From assembly GCA_031277035.1 (NCBI GenBank), contig JAISLY010000049.1, positions 1 through 46,630 of the forward strand: DNA of 46,630 nucleotides, given 5' to 3'. The notes beneath the pieces are model-generated. The model made no database searches. It saw only the letters and a list, made by a program, of their open reading frames with translations, and was not told the DNA's origin. Of this stretch, positions 34,628 to 42,733 are shown one piece after another. The number at the start of each line of letters is the position of its first letter. The stretch's first letter is position 1. The position numbers were made by a program, and so were the translations under genes. Source of the DNA: Coriobacteriales bacterium (lineage in GTDB: Bacteria > Actinomycetota > Coriobacteriia > Coriobacteriales > UBA8131).

Positions 34628-34712
34628 TGGTGCGGGCGATAGGACTCGAACCTACACGGGTTACCCCGCCAGGACCTAAACCTGGTGCGTCTGCCAATTC
34701 CGCCACGCCCGC
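34628..34712 (-). tRNA. tRNA-Leu(TAG)
   Basis: Acceptor GCGGGCG/CGCCCGC, an anticodon arm CCAGG with loop TTTAGGT, a long variable arm (class II) and GGTTCGAGTCC T-arm define the gene. The anticodon is TAG and CCA is encoded at 34628-34630. Confidence 0.97.
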
Positions 34713-34824
34713 TACGAAGCCTGTGGCGCGCCCGGCAGGGTCATCAAGCCGGTGGCTTGATGAGGGCAAAGCGAGCCTGCGAGCAAGCCGATCCACTCCA
34801 ATACCGGTCACGCTACGAAGCCTG

Positions 34825-34841
<17 letters not shown>
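34710..34841. repeat. 31-bp direct repeat containing the tRNA-Arg 3' end
   Basis: The 31 bases at 34710-34740 recur at 34811-34841. The second copy includes the last 17 bases of tRNA-Arg (CCA, acceptor strand, part of the T-arm) plus 14 bases downstream. The first copy abuts tRNA-Leu. Between them lies a perfect 10-bp hairpin (34741-34763, GGT loop). It could be a relic of integration at the tRNA 3' end or of a tRNA duplication. Confidence 0.9.
34741..34763. terminator. 10-bp hairpin between tRNA-Arg and tRNA-Leu
   Basis: Arms TCATCAAGCC and GGCTTGATGA are perfect complements with a GGT loop. It may terminate or process the tRNA-Arg transcript. No T-run follows on either strand. Confidence 0.5.
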
Positions 34842-34900
<59 letters not shown>

Positions 34901-35222
34901 AGCCAGCGAAGACAGTATAGAGGAATGCGTGCGTCTTCGTGATGCACGGTAGAAATCCCTGGCGTACACCTCGCATGTGTACGTGAACAGGGAGCAAAAG
35001 GCGACAGCGCAACATCGGGGCGCCGCGCACGCCTGGTTTCCCATCCTGCCGTATCTCCGCCCGTTTGGAATGTTTCACAAATCCCCGGGAAATTATTCGT
35101 TGTTTTCCATAATGACATTCATTCATCCAACTTTATAGAATTTTGGCGGGCGCTTAGGAAATATAAAAGCGCCCTACTGTACTGCAAGAACTGGTCTGCA
35201 AAACACGTGGAGAGGACTTGGA
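34901..35222. other. AT-richer intergenic region upstream of the thiolase operon
   Basis: No gene is supported in these 322 bases. The right half (35060-35220) is clearly AT-richer than the surroundings. It contains an 8-bp inverted repeat GGGCGCTT/AAGCGCCC at 35148-35155 and 35167-35174, and a GTACAC...GTGTAC palindrome near 34970. These could be the promoter/operator of the following operon, perhaps for the PucR regulator downstream. Confidence 0.5.
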
Positions 35223-35909
35223 ATGGCACTTATCGATAAAACAGAAGAAATGCTCCGCCCCGTTGAGGATAATTTGTCACCTTATATGGCAAAATATATC
35301 ACCTTGGCAAACGGGCAGAAGTTGGTCGTGCATCAACTTGAGCGTTCGCAGGCACAGATCGCGATGAGGGCCATTGAGCCCCTGATGAGCGTAGAGGCAG
35401 ATTTCTACGACATCGTTGCGTCGCGGATGTATGCCGAGATTCTCGGCTGGGCGCGCTACCGGGTAAAAAACGAGTACCTTCTGGCTGGCACCATTGACGG
35501 CCAGATAGTCGGTCTGGTAAACGGCCGCACGCTTGATGCAGAAACAGGCATGTCGTATCACACCATCACCCTGCGTCAAGGCCTGAGAATAGGCGCGCAG
35601 CTCTTTGCCGCCAAGATGGAGTACCACTTTGACATATTGGGGCAAAGTGAGGTTTTGGTTGTTGCCGAAAGCCCCAATGGCTTTAAACGCTGGATGATTG
35701 AATATGAGCTGGAATCTCGCCCCGAAACCTGGCATGAGCTCGGTGGCGTGCCAACCTATGTTCTGACCAGGGAGTTGTGGGATAAGCACAAGGCCATCAA
35801 ATGCACCGGCAAACGCCCTGTGCCCGATGAGCTCCTCCAAACCGCTCAACAGCTCATTCTCCCGGAAACCTACGCACAGCGCCCCGATTACAAAAGATCG
35901 GAGCAGTAA
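35223..35909 (+). CDS. GNAT-like protein of unknown substrate
   Basis: The 228-residue soluble protein has a pattern resembling the GNAT acyltransferase fold: an N-terminal helix region, the strand YLLAGTIDGQIVGLVNGR, a central LRQGLRIGAQLFAAKMEY helix and the strand SEVLVVAESPNGFKRWMIEY followed by a helix. The acetyl-CoA loop is not canonical, so activity is uncertain. ATG 35223 follows GAGAGGACTTGGA. It is the first gene of the run and ends one base before the GTG of the thiolase-like gene, so the two are likely coupled. Confidence 0.7.
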   Translation: MALIDKTEEMLRPVEDNLSPYMAKYITLANGQKLVVHQLERSQAQIAMRAIEPLMSVEADFYDIVASRMYAEILGWARYRVKNEYLLAGTIDGQIVGLVNGRTLDAETGMSYHTITLRQGLRIGAQLFAAKMEYHFDILGQSEVLVVAESPNGFKRWMIEYELESRPETWHELGGVPTYVLTRELWDKHKAIKCTGKRPVPDELLQTAQQLILPETYAQRPDYKRSEQ

Positions 35910-35910
35910 A

Positions 35911-37101
35911 GTGCGAAGCGTTGGAATAGTGGGAATAGGCCACACCAAGTTTGGGAAGTCCCGAGTCAGTTATACCGACATGGCCTGCGAGGCTGCCCTG
36001 CAGGCTCTCAAAGATGCAGGGGTCACACCTTTGCCTGGGCATGGTATCGACCAGGTGCTGCTTGCCACCATGGGCGCATCCATGATCAATCACCAAAGTG
36101 GTGCGGCTTCTGCCATTGTCGATACCCTGAATCTGCGTCCTGCGATGGCAGAAACCGTAGAGAATGGCCCGGCATCAGGAGCTTCTGCCATCAAGTTGGG
36201 TTACTCGATGATTGCCAGTGGTCTGGCCGACACCGTCTTGGTCATTGGCGCTGAGATGATGCGTAAGGTAAGCGGCTGGGAGGGGACCGACTTTGTGGCA
36301 ACCATGCTGCACCCCGAGGCCGAATACCCCTATGGGATGACGCTTCCTGCTTTGGCAGGCATGTTCACCAGGCTGATTATGGGCAAATACGGCCTGACCT
36401 CAAAAGACCTCGCGCTTCTTTCCGTCAAGAACCATTCCAATGCCATGCATAATCCCTGTGCTCACATTCGCATGGTACCCGACCTCGAAGCCATCACGGC
36501 GGATGAGGATATCGAGACGGTCAACCCCCTCGTTGCCGACCCCCTGCGCCTCTATGACGTCTGCCCCGTTTCCGATGGGGCGGCCGCCGTACTTTTGTGC
36601 GCCATGGATGTGGCTGACCGTTTTGAGAAGAAGGCGATACGCGTGGCGGGCATCGGTCAGGCGACTGATACCCACGCCGTGGCCGAGCGGGAGGTTCCAA
36701 CCGACCTTCTCGCCGTGCGCATGGCAGCCCAGCGCGCCTATGAGATGAGCGGCCTGCTCCCGACAGACATCGACGTCGCAGAGCTGCACGATGCCTTCCT
36801 CATTCTGGAGATTGTGGAATCCGAGGAAGTCGGCTTCTTTAAGCGTGGAGAAGGCCATCTGGCGCTTCGCGAGGGCAAGACCCAGATAGGAGGGGAGATT
36901 CCTATCAACACATCCGGCGGGCTGAAGGCAAAGGGCCATCCACTTGGTGCGACCGGCGTCTCTCAGACCGTCGAGATTGTGCGTCAGTTACGCGGCGAAG
37001 CCGAGGGACGTCAGGTTGAGGGCGCGCGCAATGGACTGGTCGTCAACTTTGGTGGCTTTGGGAACAACGTTGTAGCCCTGATCTTGAGTAAGGATGCGTG
37101 A
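35911..37101 (+). CDS. Thiolase-fold (SCP-x type) protein lacking the nucleophilic Cys
   Basis: The 396-residue protein aligns by eye to the SCP-x/lipid-transfer thiolases that pair with DUF35 proteins. The block that normally reads NACASG, with the nucleophilic Cys, is ENGPASG here, with Pro87 in its place. The other active-site elements are kept: His293 in AELHDAF and His343 in KGHPLGATG. Without the Cys it should not work as an ordinary thiolase. Relatives without it, such as the steroid retro-aldolase Ltp2, cleave C-C bonds together with a DUF35 partner. The start is GTG 35911 with GGAG upstream. The DUF35 gene follows, overlapping or a few bases apart. Confidence 0.88.
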   Translation: MRSVGIVGIGHTKFGKSRVSYTDMACEAALQALKDAGVTPLPGHGIDQVLLATMGASMINHQSGAASAIVDTLNLRPAMAETVENGPASGASAIKLGYSMIASGLADTVLVIGAEMMRKVSGWEGTDFVATMLHPEAEYPYGMTLPALAGMFTRLIMGKYGLTSKDLALLSVKNHSNAMHNPCAHIRMVPDLEAITADEDIETVNPLVADPLRLYDVCPVSDGAAAVLLCAMDVADRFEKKAIRVAGIGQATDTHAVAEREVPTDLLAVRMAAQRAYEMSGLLPTDIDVAELHDAFLILEIVESEEVGFFKRGEGHLALREGKTQIGGEIPINTSGGLKAKGHPLGATGVSQTVEIVRQLRGEAEGRQVEGARNGLVVNFGGFGNNVVALILSKDA

Positions 37102-37105
37102 AACG

Positions 37106-37492
37106 ATGTCTGAAACGATGCCTGCAGCAGATGCAAAATGCGCCGCACCCCCCATGTATGCCTTTCGCTGCGAGGCATGCGGCGAGATACATTACCCCCG
37201 ACATTATGTCTGCAAAACCTGCGGAAGTCAGGATTTTGATGAAGTCGTCCTGGATGGAGCATGTCTGCTTGAGACATGGACACGGGTCTTTAATCTGCCC
37301 GAAGGTTACATGAAGCCCTCCCTGTGCTTTGGAATGGTTCGCTTTCCCAATGGCCTTGTTGTCGCAGGCCAGCTTGATGTCGAAGAGCCGCGAATTGGGA
37401 TGGAACTTCAGACATCGGTCGGAGTCATCAAGGAGGGCATTGGGCAGGATAATTACGGGTTTATTTTTATTGAGAATAATATGAAAGAGTAA
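37106..37492 (+). CDS. DUF35 zinc-ribbon/OB-fold protein
   Basis: The 128-residue protein has the DUF35 (acyl-CoA-associated) layout: a rubredoxin-like zinc ribbon with Cys22, Cys25, Cys36 and Cys39 (FRCEACGEIHYPRHYVCKTCG), then an OB fold. Such proteins bind thiolase-fold partners and complete their active site. The start is uncertain: ATG 37106 is used, while ATG 37094 overlaps the thiolase stop and lies too close to AAGG. It forms an obvious pair with the preceding gene. Confidence 0.88.
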   Translation: MSETMPAADAKCAAPPMYAFRCEACGEIHYPRHYVCKTCGSQDFDEVVLDGACLLETWTRVFNLPEGYMKPSLCFGMVRFPNGLVVAGQLDVEEPRIGMELQTSVGVIKEGIGQDNYGFIFIENNMKE

Positions 37493-37512
37493 GGCACGAA
37501 ACCTCAGGTACC

Positions 37513-37680
37513 GGGTCGATTCGCATCTTCGAATCCACGGGGATGCGACCCGACCCGAACCCCCCGGATTCTCGGGCCTTCGGTTCGCGCCGGCCTCCGG
37601 ATTGGCCGGCCCCCGAAGCCCCCCGAATCGCCCGGCGCTCGGATTACCCGGCGCCCAGATCGCCCGAACCCCCCGGATCT
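37513..37680. repeat. Low-complexity C/G-rich intergenic segment
   Basis: The segment has recurring cgaaccccccgg and ggccggc words and an imperfect hairpin (CGCATC...GATGCG flanked by GGGTC...GACCC) near 37517-37555. It lies between the DUF35 gene and the DUF485 gene in a 239-base gap, and the hairpin could end the thiolase transcript. No gene is seen. Confidence 0.5.
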
Positions 37681-37731
37681 GCGGATCCATAGGCTCGATT
37701 GTTTGTAGAAAACCATAGGAGAGGAGGAAAG

Positions 37732-38085
37732 ATGGGTCAGGAACAGAGTATGAGCGAGTTTCGAAAAAGTGTCGATTGGGAGAGAATCTATCATTCGAAG
37801 GAATTCAGGAGGCTCAAATCCAACAGGATGCGGTTCGTTGTGCCCGCAATTATCGCGGTGTGCATGGTGTTCCTCTTCCTGTGGACGGTACAGAGCTATA
37901 TTCCAGCGCTTGCCAACGTGCAACTGCTCGGTTTTATCAACTTTTCGTTCCTGCTGACCATGATACTGTTCCCCACCATCTGGTTGGCCGGCTTTGCGTA
38001 TACCAAGTATGTTGAGAGATACGTTGAGCCCTACGAAGAGGGGCTCCTCAAGACCTATGGGAAGAAGGAGGCGGGACATGAATAA
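37732..38085 (+). CDS. DUF485 small membrane protein (YjcH-like)
   Basis: The 117-residue protein has two membrane helices (about 35-56 and 66-88). It carries the DUF485 pattern with an N-terminal charged stretch (SKEFRRLKSNRMRF) and a C-terminal YVEPYEEGLLKTYG. In many bacteria it is encoded just before an ActP/SSS-family symporter, as here, with an 8-base overlap. ATG 37732 follows GAGGAGGAAAG. It probably stabilises or assists the symporter. Confidence 0.9.
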   Translation: MGQEQSMSEFRKSVDWERIYHSKEFRRLKSNRMRFVVPAIIAVCMVFLFLWTVQSYIPALANVQLLGFINFSFLLTMILFPTIWLAGFAYTKYVERYVEPYEEGLLKTYGKKEAGHE

Positions 38086-39613
38086 TCAGGTTTTGTCGAT
38101 TACCGTCTTTCTGGTTCTCATAGCGATAACCCTGGTGATTACCGCAATCAGTTCGCGCAGGGTCAAGACCGATACTGACTACTATGCGGCCGGGCGCCAG
38201 ATTAAACCCTGGCAAAACGGGCTGGCTATCGCCGGCGAGTTCATGGCCGCGGCGGCATTTCTGGGAATCTCTGGGCTGATTGCCTTTTATGGCATAGACG
38301 CGCAGATTTACTCGATCTGCTGGTTTGTCTCGTTTTTTGTCGTGCTCATCCTTGTCGCAGAGATTATCAGGAACACCGGGCGCTTTACCTTTGCCGACAT
38401 CGTAGCCTATCGTCTCAAGTCTGCAAAAATCCGTCCCATCATTGCGGTATCGGTCATCCTCGTCAGCATCGTTTATCTTATCCCACAGATGGTCGCGGCC
38501 GGCTCCCTCAGCAAGTTGCTCTTTGGCATCCCCTCGTCCTGGGGGATTTTGATTGTCGGCGCTTTGATGATTATCTATATCAGTCTCGGCGGTATGGTTG
38601 CCGCCACGTGGATTCAGTCCATAAAGGCAGTCCTGCTGCTTGGGTGCGGCATAGCCCTGGCCGGTCTTACCCTGAGCTTTTTTCACTTCGATGTAAACGA
38701 GCTGTTCACAGCGGTCGCAGACGCGCCAGATCTGGGCAGGGAATGGCTTGAGCCCGGAGGGTGGCTGACAAACCCGCTGGAGCGTTATTCGCTCGGCTTT
38801 GGTCTTCTCTTTGGAACAGCGGCCATGCCTCATGTCATCATGCGCTTTTACACCGTCGCCACCAAGAAGGCTGCCCGCAGCAGTGCGCTGTGGACCATGA
38901 CCTTCATGGGAGTCTTCCATGTTCTCACCTTTATCTTTGGACTTGGAGCAGCCGTACTGGTCGGCAGCGAAGTCATAGCCGCCATCGATGCTGGCGGGAA
39001 CGCGGCAACGCCTCTGTTGGCGGCCACAGTCGCTGGCGGAGCCGACACCTTTAGCGGAGCGCTTTTCATGGCCTTTGTTGTCGCAGTGGCCTTTATCACC
39101 ATCATTGCCGCAGTCTCTGGACTCTGCATCGCGGCGTCATCGGCCTTCTCCTACGATTTCTGGTTCAATTTCATCAAGAAAGGCAAGCAGACCGCCGCCG
39201 AGCAGGTGCGTACTGCCCGGATATCGGCTGTTGCAATTGGCCTCATAGCGGTGCTGTGCGCATTGGGCCTGCAGTCCAGCAATGTCGCCTATCTCTCAGG
39301 CCTGGCCTTCGCATTGGCCTCGACGGTCAATCTGCCAACCATTGTATTCGCGTTGTTCTGGAAGGGCTTTACCACCAAAGGAGCGCTTATCGGCATCATT
39401 GGCGGTACCCTGATTGCGATTTTCAGCGTTGTTGCCGGCCCCCAGGTCTTGGGAGAGGACGCCATCTTCCCCCTGCAGAATCCCGGCCTGATCACGATTC
39501 CTCTCGGCTTCCTGCTCACCTGGGTAGGCTCTCTGCTTACCAGGGAAAAGGAAAGTGGAGAAAAGTACCACGAGCTTTCGGTTCGCTCACAAAGCGGGCT
39601 GGGCTCAGAGTAG
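38078..39613 (+). CDS. Sodium:solute symporter (ActP-like)
   Basis: The 511-residue protein has about 13 membrane segments and the SSS-family pattern of ActP/MctC-type monocarboxylate carriers (TDTDYYAAGRQIKPWQNGLAIAGEFMAAAAFLG). It overlaps the DUF485 partner by eight bases. In this locus, next to a nitrilase and the thiolase/DUF35 pair, a carboxylate or nitrile-derived acid is a plausible substrate, which is inferred. The chosen ATG is 38078. Confidence 0.92.
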   Translation: MNNQVLSITVFLVLIAITLVITAISSRRVKTDTDYYAAGRQIKPWQNGLAIAGEFMAAAAFLGISGLIAFYGIDAQIYSICWFVSFFVVLILVAEIIRNTGRFTFADIVAYRLKSAKIRPIIAVSVILVSIVYLIPQMVAAGSLSKLLFGIPSSWGILIVGALMIIYISLGGMVAATWIQSIKAVLLLGCGIALAGLTLSFFHFDVNELFTAVADAPDLGREWLEPGGWLTNPLERYSLGFGLLFGTAAMPHVIMRFYTVATKKAARSSALWTMTFMGVFHVLTFIFGLGAAVLVGSEVIAAIDAGGNAATPLLAATVAGGADTFSGALFMAFVVAVAFITIIAAVSGLCIAASSAFSYDFWFNFIKKGKQTAAEQVRTARISAVAIGLIAVLCALGLQSSNVAYLSGLAFALASTVNLPTIVFALFWKGFTTKGALIGIIGGTLIAIFSVVAGPQVLGEDAIFPLQNPGLITIPLGFLLTWVGSLLTREKESGEKYHELSVRSQSGLGSE

Positions 39614-39832
39614 CCGCCGTGGGCACCTGCCCGGGAACTGCGCCCGGGCAGAGAAGAGGTGCCGCGGGCACCTGCCCGGGCAGAGCGCCCGGGCAGGACT
39701 GCACGACAGGATGTTCGGGCACAGCGCCCGGACAGAACCGCACGACAGGATGTCCGGGCAGAGCGCCCGGACAGAACCGCACGACAGGATGTTCGGGCAG
39801 AGCGCCCGGACAGGACCGAAAAGGAGACCGCT
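39614..39832. repeat. 39-bp hairpin-containing tandem repeat upstream of the nitrilase gene
   Basis: Three 39-base units start near 39699, 39738 and 39777, sharing gcacgacaggatgt. Each contains an internal palindrome of the form TCCGGGC-AGAGC-GCCCGGA (7-bp arms, 5-base loop; the first unit differs slightly). The bases before this hold related CCCGGGC palindromes. The array fills most of the 219-base gap between symporter and nitrilase genes and ends just before AAGGAG. Confidence 0.9.
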
Positions 39833-40894
39833 ATGTCCAAAGATACCTATCCGAACGTGCGCCTCGCCGCCGTGCAGGCCGCCCCTGTATTCCTCGATCG
39901 CGAGGCGACCATCGAAAAACTTGCCCACCTGGCCGCAGAAGCGGCAGCCAGGGGAGCCGATCTGGTCGTCTTTCCCGAATCGTTTGTTCCCGCCTACCCG
40001 GTATGGTGTCTGGTGCATGCCCCCATTGACCAGCACTCCTTCTTCCAGCGCCTTTTCGAGAATTCTGTCATGCTTGGGTCTCCCGCATACCACCGCCTGC
40101 AGGAGATTGCTCGCGCCAACAACATCTTTCTGTCTGTTGGCATAACTGAGAAGTCCGATTACAGCCTGGGTGCCATGTGGAACACCAATCTGCTCTTCGA
40201 TCGCGAGGGAAACCTGCTTAACCGTCACCGTAAAATCGTTCCGACCTGGGCAGAAAAACTGGTATGGAGCTTTGGAGACGGCTCATCATTGAAGGTGAGC
40301 GACACCGAAATCGGTCGCATTGGGGCACTGATCTGTGGGGAGAACACGAATACCCTCGCGCGCTACAGCCTTCTGGCCCAGGGCGAACAGATCAACATAT
40401 CCACCTATCCGCCCTGCTGGCCCATCAAGCGCACGGGCGGCAAGGGCGGTGGCTACAATATGGCCGACGTCATCAGAATCCGTGCCGCGTCACACAGTTT
40501 TGAGGGCAAGCTCTTTAACGTCGCCTCTTCCGGTGTCCTTGATGAGGACGCCATAGAGCAGATATCCGCAGGGGACGCTGAGATTCGCAGCTTCCTCGAA
40601 AACGTTGCCCCTCCCGCCTCCATGATTGTCGGGCCAGAGGGAACTCCCGTCGCAGAGCCTCTGGTCAGGGAGGAAGGCATCGTCTATGCCGATGTCGATA
40701 TCAGCTCTCAGATACACCTCAAAGGCGTGCATGACATCGTCGGCTCCTATCAGCGTTTTGACATCTTCCAGGTGTTCGTGAACCAGACCCCCCAGGAACC
40801 GGCACGTTTTTACACGAATGAGAAGCCGGCGCGAACTCCCGCGAGAAGCGTTGAGCTCGCGGAATTCGACGAGGGCGAGCTTTCGCAGGACTGA
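39833..40894 (+). CDS. Nitrilase
   Basis: The 353-residue protein is a branch-1 nitrilase converting a nitrile to the carboxylic acid and ammonia. The catalytic triad is Glu49 (VFPESF), Lys134 (RHRKIVPTW) and Cys168 (LICGENTN). The CGENxN motif and the PTWAEKLVW block are those of true nitrilases rather than amidases. ATG 39833 follows AAGGAG. The tail is slightly basic/acidic and of unknown role. It ends the plus-strand locus controlled by the convergent PucR-type gene, perhaps supplying an acid to the co-encoded pathway. Confidence 0.92.
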   Translation: MSKDTYPNVRLAAVQAAPVFLDREATIEKLAHLAAEAAARGADLVVFPESFVPAYPVWCLVHAPIDQHSFFQRLFENSVMLGSPAYHRLQEIARANNIFLSVGITEKSDYSLGAMWNTNLLFDREGNLLNRHRKIVPTWAEKLVWSFGDGSSLKVSDTEIGRIGALICGENTNTLARYSLLAQGEQINISTYPPCWPIKRTGGKGGGYNMADVIRIRAASHSFEGKLFNVASSGVLDEDAIEQISAGDAEIRSFLENVAPPASMIVGPEGTPVAEPLVREEGIVYADVDISSQIHLKGVHDIVGSYQRFDIFQVFVNQTPQEPARFYTNEKPARTPARSVELAEFDEGELSQD

Positions 40895-40902
40895 AGCACG
40901 GC

Positions 40903-41045
40903 GAGAACGGCGGCGTCGGAACCGGCGGCAGCGGCTGCTGTGGCTGCTGCGGTGGCAGCAGCGGCGGAACCGGCGGCGGCGGCGGCGGCGGCCTTGCAAT
41001 CAGAGGTTTGAGGCGCTCAGCTCGGGCGCTCAGCTCGGGCGCTCA
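40903..41045. repeat. GC-rich trinucleotide and 13-bp repeats
   Basis: A (CGG)n-type run covers about 40903-40995, including GGCGGCGGCGGCGG. Then gctcagctcgggc is repeated three times with slight variation up to and across the stop codon of the convergent regulator (41030). No gene is seen in the gap 40895-41029. Confidence 0.75.
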
Positions 41046-42289
41046 GCCCAGACCTCAAAACCTGCAAGGCCGCCCTCTTCGCTCTGATCAAATATCTTCC
41101 TGATCTTCAAACCCAGCTGCACATTCAGCCGCGCTTCTTCATCTTCCAGATCTATCTGCAATATCTTCTGTATCCGCTCCATGCGATACACGATGGAGTT
41201 GTAGTGCAGAAACTGTGTCTTTGCCATACACGTGTAGCTTCCATTGCAGCGAAAGAACAGCTCCAGGGTATCCATGTAATTGGAACGGTGTTCCCTGTCA
41301 TAGAGCTCGAGTTTCTCAAGGACGTCCGCATAAAAGGCTCTGAGGTTGTTGGCATTTTTCGTTTCGAACAGCAGTCGATAGATGCCAAGGTTTTCATAGG
41401 AATACATGCGGCTGTCCCCGAAGAGGCGCTCGCCGACCTTCAGGGCATAGCTCCCCTCACCATAACTTTTCCGTATTCCCGCTATCCCCGAGCAGGATAA
41501 TCCTGTTCCTATGGAAAAGTCAGCTGCCGGCATGACCTCGCGAACGCGCTGATACAAACGGCTCGGGGATATCTGGCAGGCATCATCGATCAGCAATACA
41601 GCGCGATTCTGTATCACGGCCATCATTCCCGGCCTGTCCAATGGCATGGACGCGCCGAGGCCGGCAAGGATGCGTTCTGCGAGTTTTGGCGATAAGGCGC
41701 CGGAAGGCTCCCTGTCGCCTTCGGGCAATGGGTTGATGATGTGCACGGTATGCTGGCGGTTCAGGTCGATTCCAAGATAGCTGGCACGCGTTCTTATCTC
41801 AGCATCGGTCAAATCTGTTTTGGAGAGCAGGTCAAAGAGGAATCCGTTTCGTTGAGCCTGTCCGCCCGCAAAGAAGGTCTGTGCGTTATGCTCAAAGATT
41901 GTGGAGAAGCATTCGTGTGAAATCCTTGAAAAGGAGGCGCCTTTGGATAGCTCGATCAGAACAAAGTCATCATCTTTTGCCCTGCGAACCAGGTCTTTGG
42001 GAACGTGTTTCAAATACCGCTCAGGCTTGACAGCCAGGCCTGCGATACTTCTGGACTTGAGTTTTGGTATCAGGGCGCTAAAGGCCGAAGGATTATCGGA
42101 GAAGGCAAAGCCCGTCGTCAGCAGAAAATCCCCCGGAAACACCCAGTCCTCTATATCCGGAACCTCCATGACAACGACATTGGATGCCATGCTGCCAAGT
42201 CGGCCATATCCGGCAAGGACTTTTGCCCCATTCATGCTGTCGAGCTTGAGTATTTCTTCAATGGATATCCCATTTTCCAGATTTGTCAC
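41030..42289 (-). CDS. PucR family transcriptional regulator
   Basis: The 419-residue protein has the PucR N-terminal purine-catabolism-type sensor domain (LKLDSMNGAKVLAGYGRL to VKPERYLKHVP) and the GGDEF-like middle. The C-terminal PucR helix-turn-helix contains TQFLHYNSIVYRMERIQKIL. The start is GTG 42289, with GAAGGACG upstream at about 10 bases. It is convergent with the nitrilase locus, and no other regulator is near, so it probably controls that locus in response to a substrate. Six to seven 14-bp repeats lie about 70 bases upstream of its start. Confidence 0.88.
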   Translation of the reverse strand: MTNLENGISIEEILKLDSMNGAKVLAGYGRLGSMASNVVVMEVPDIEDWVFPGDFLLTTGFAFSDNPSAFSALIPKLKSRSIAGLAVKPERYLKHVPKDLVRRAKDDDFVLIELSKGASFSRISHECFSTIFEHNAQTFFAGGQAQRNGFLFDLLSKTDLTDAEIRTRASYLGIDLNRQHTVHIINPLPEGDREPSGALSPKLAERILAGLGASMPLDRPGMMAVIQNRAVLLIDDACQISPSRLYQRVREVMPAADFSIGTGLSCSGIAGIRKSYGEGSYALKVGERLFGDSRMYSYENLGIYRLLFETKNANNLRAFYADVLEKLELYDREHRSNYMDTLELFFRCNGSYTCMAKTQFLHYNSIVYRMERIQKILQIDLEDEEARLNVQLGLKIRKIFDQSEEGGLAGFEVWAERPS

Positions 42290-42360
42290 CGGGCCACGTC
42301 CTTCAGGGGCGTTCGAGGAACAATCATCTCTCGGCTGATGTTCCGAGCGTTTTTGGTTAA

Positions 42361-42454
42361 CGCCCTCGGTGTGGCGCCCTCGGTGTGGCGCCCTCGGTGC
42401 GGCGCCCTCGGTGCGGCGCCCTCTGTGTGTCGCCCTCGGTGCGGCGCCCTCGGT
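42361..42454. repeat. 14-bp tandem repeat, 6.7 copies
   Basis: Units of cgccctcggtgtgg (variant gtgcgg) start at 42361 and recur every 14 bases through 42444, with a partial seventh. The array is upstream of the pucR-like gene, where its length would change promoter geometry. It is the cleanest intergenic array in the window, and its period is not a multiple of three. Confidence 0.96.
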
Positions 42455-42692
42455 AGATTCTCTGTGCAGTATCGCATACCTTGTGCTTCTTTCAGGTTTC
42501 AGCCTCTTGACAGTTCGCTGTCAGCATCGGTGACGCCAGGCGAAAGGTGCGGGGTGGCGGGCAGCGGCGGCGGCGCGGGGAGGGGAGGGAGGTAGTGGAG
42601 GTGGCGACTGGCGGTGGCGGCTGGTGGCTGGCGGTGGTGGTTGGCGGGCAGCCGCTGAGCGCGCGGGGTGGATACGAAAGCCCCTGACGCGC

Positions 42693-42698
42693 TATACT
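42693..42698 (+). promoter_or_regulatory. Candidate -10 of hpf
   Basis: TATACT lies 36 bases upstream of the hpf ATG; no convincing -35 box is seen. It matches the hexamer seen upstream of efp and the carboxyltransferase gene. Confidence 0.4.
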
Positions 42699-42733
42699 TG
42701 GCACGTCATATCCGCCGCGACAAGGGAGGCTTC

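Larger units (their letters stand above)
42290..42733. other. Repeat-rich region between pucR-like gene and hpf
   Basis: No gene is supported in these 444 bases. From left to right there is a short leader of the regulator, the 14-bp array (42361-42454), a normal-looking stretch, and a G-rich low-complexity block (about 42545-42655). A TATACT -10 follows at 42693, upstream of hpf. Confidence 0.65.

Noticed and set aside
35911-37101. Ordinary acetyl-CoA acetyltransferase
   Set aside because: The nucleophilic Cys is replaced by Pro87, so the usual thiolase label would be misleading.
42361-42454. CRISPR array
   Set aside because: The 14-bp units are contiguous with no spacers, and no cas genes are present. 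The 39-bp array near 39700 also lacks variable spacers.
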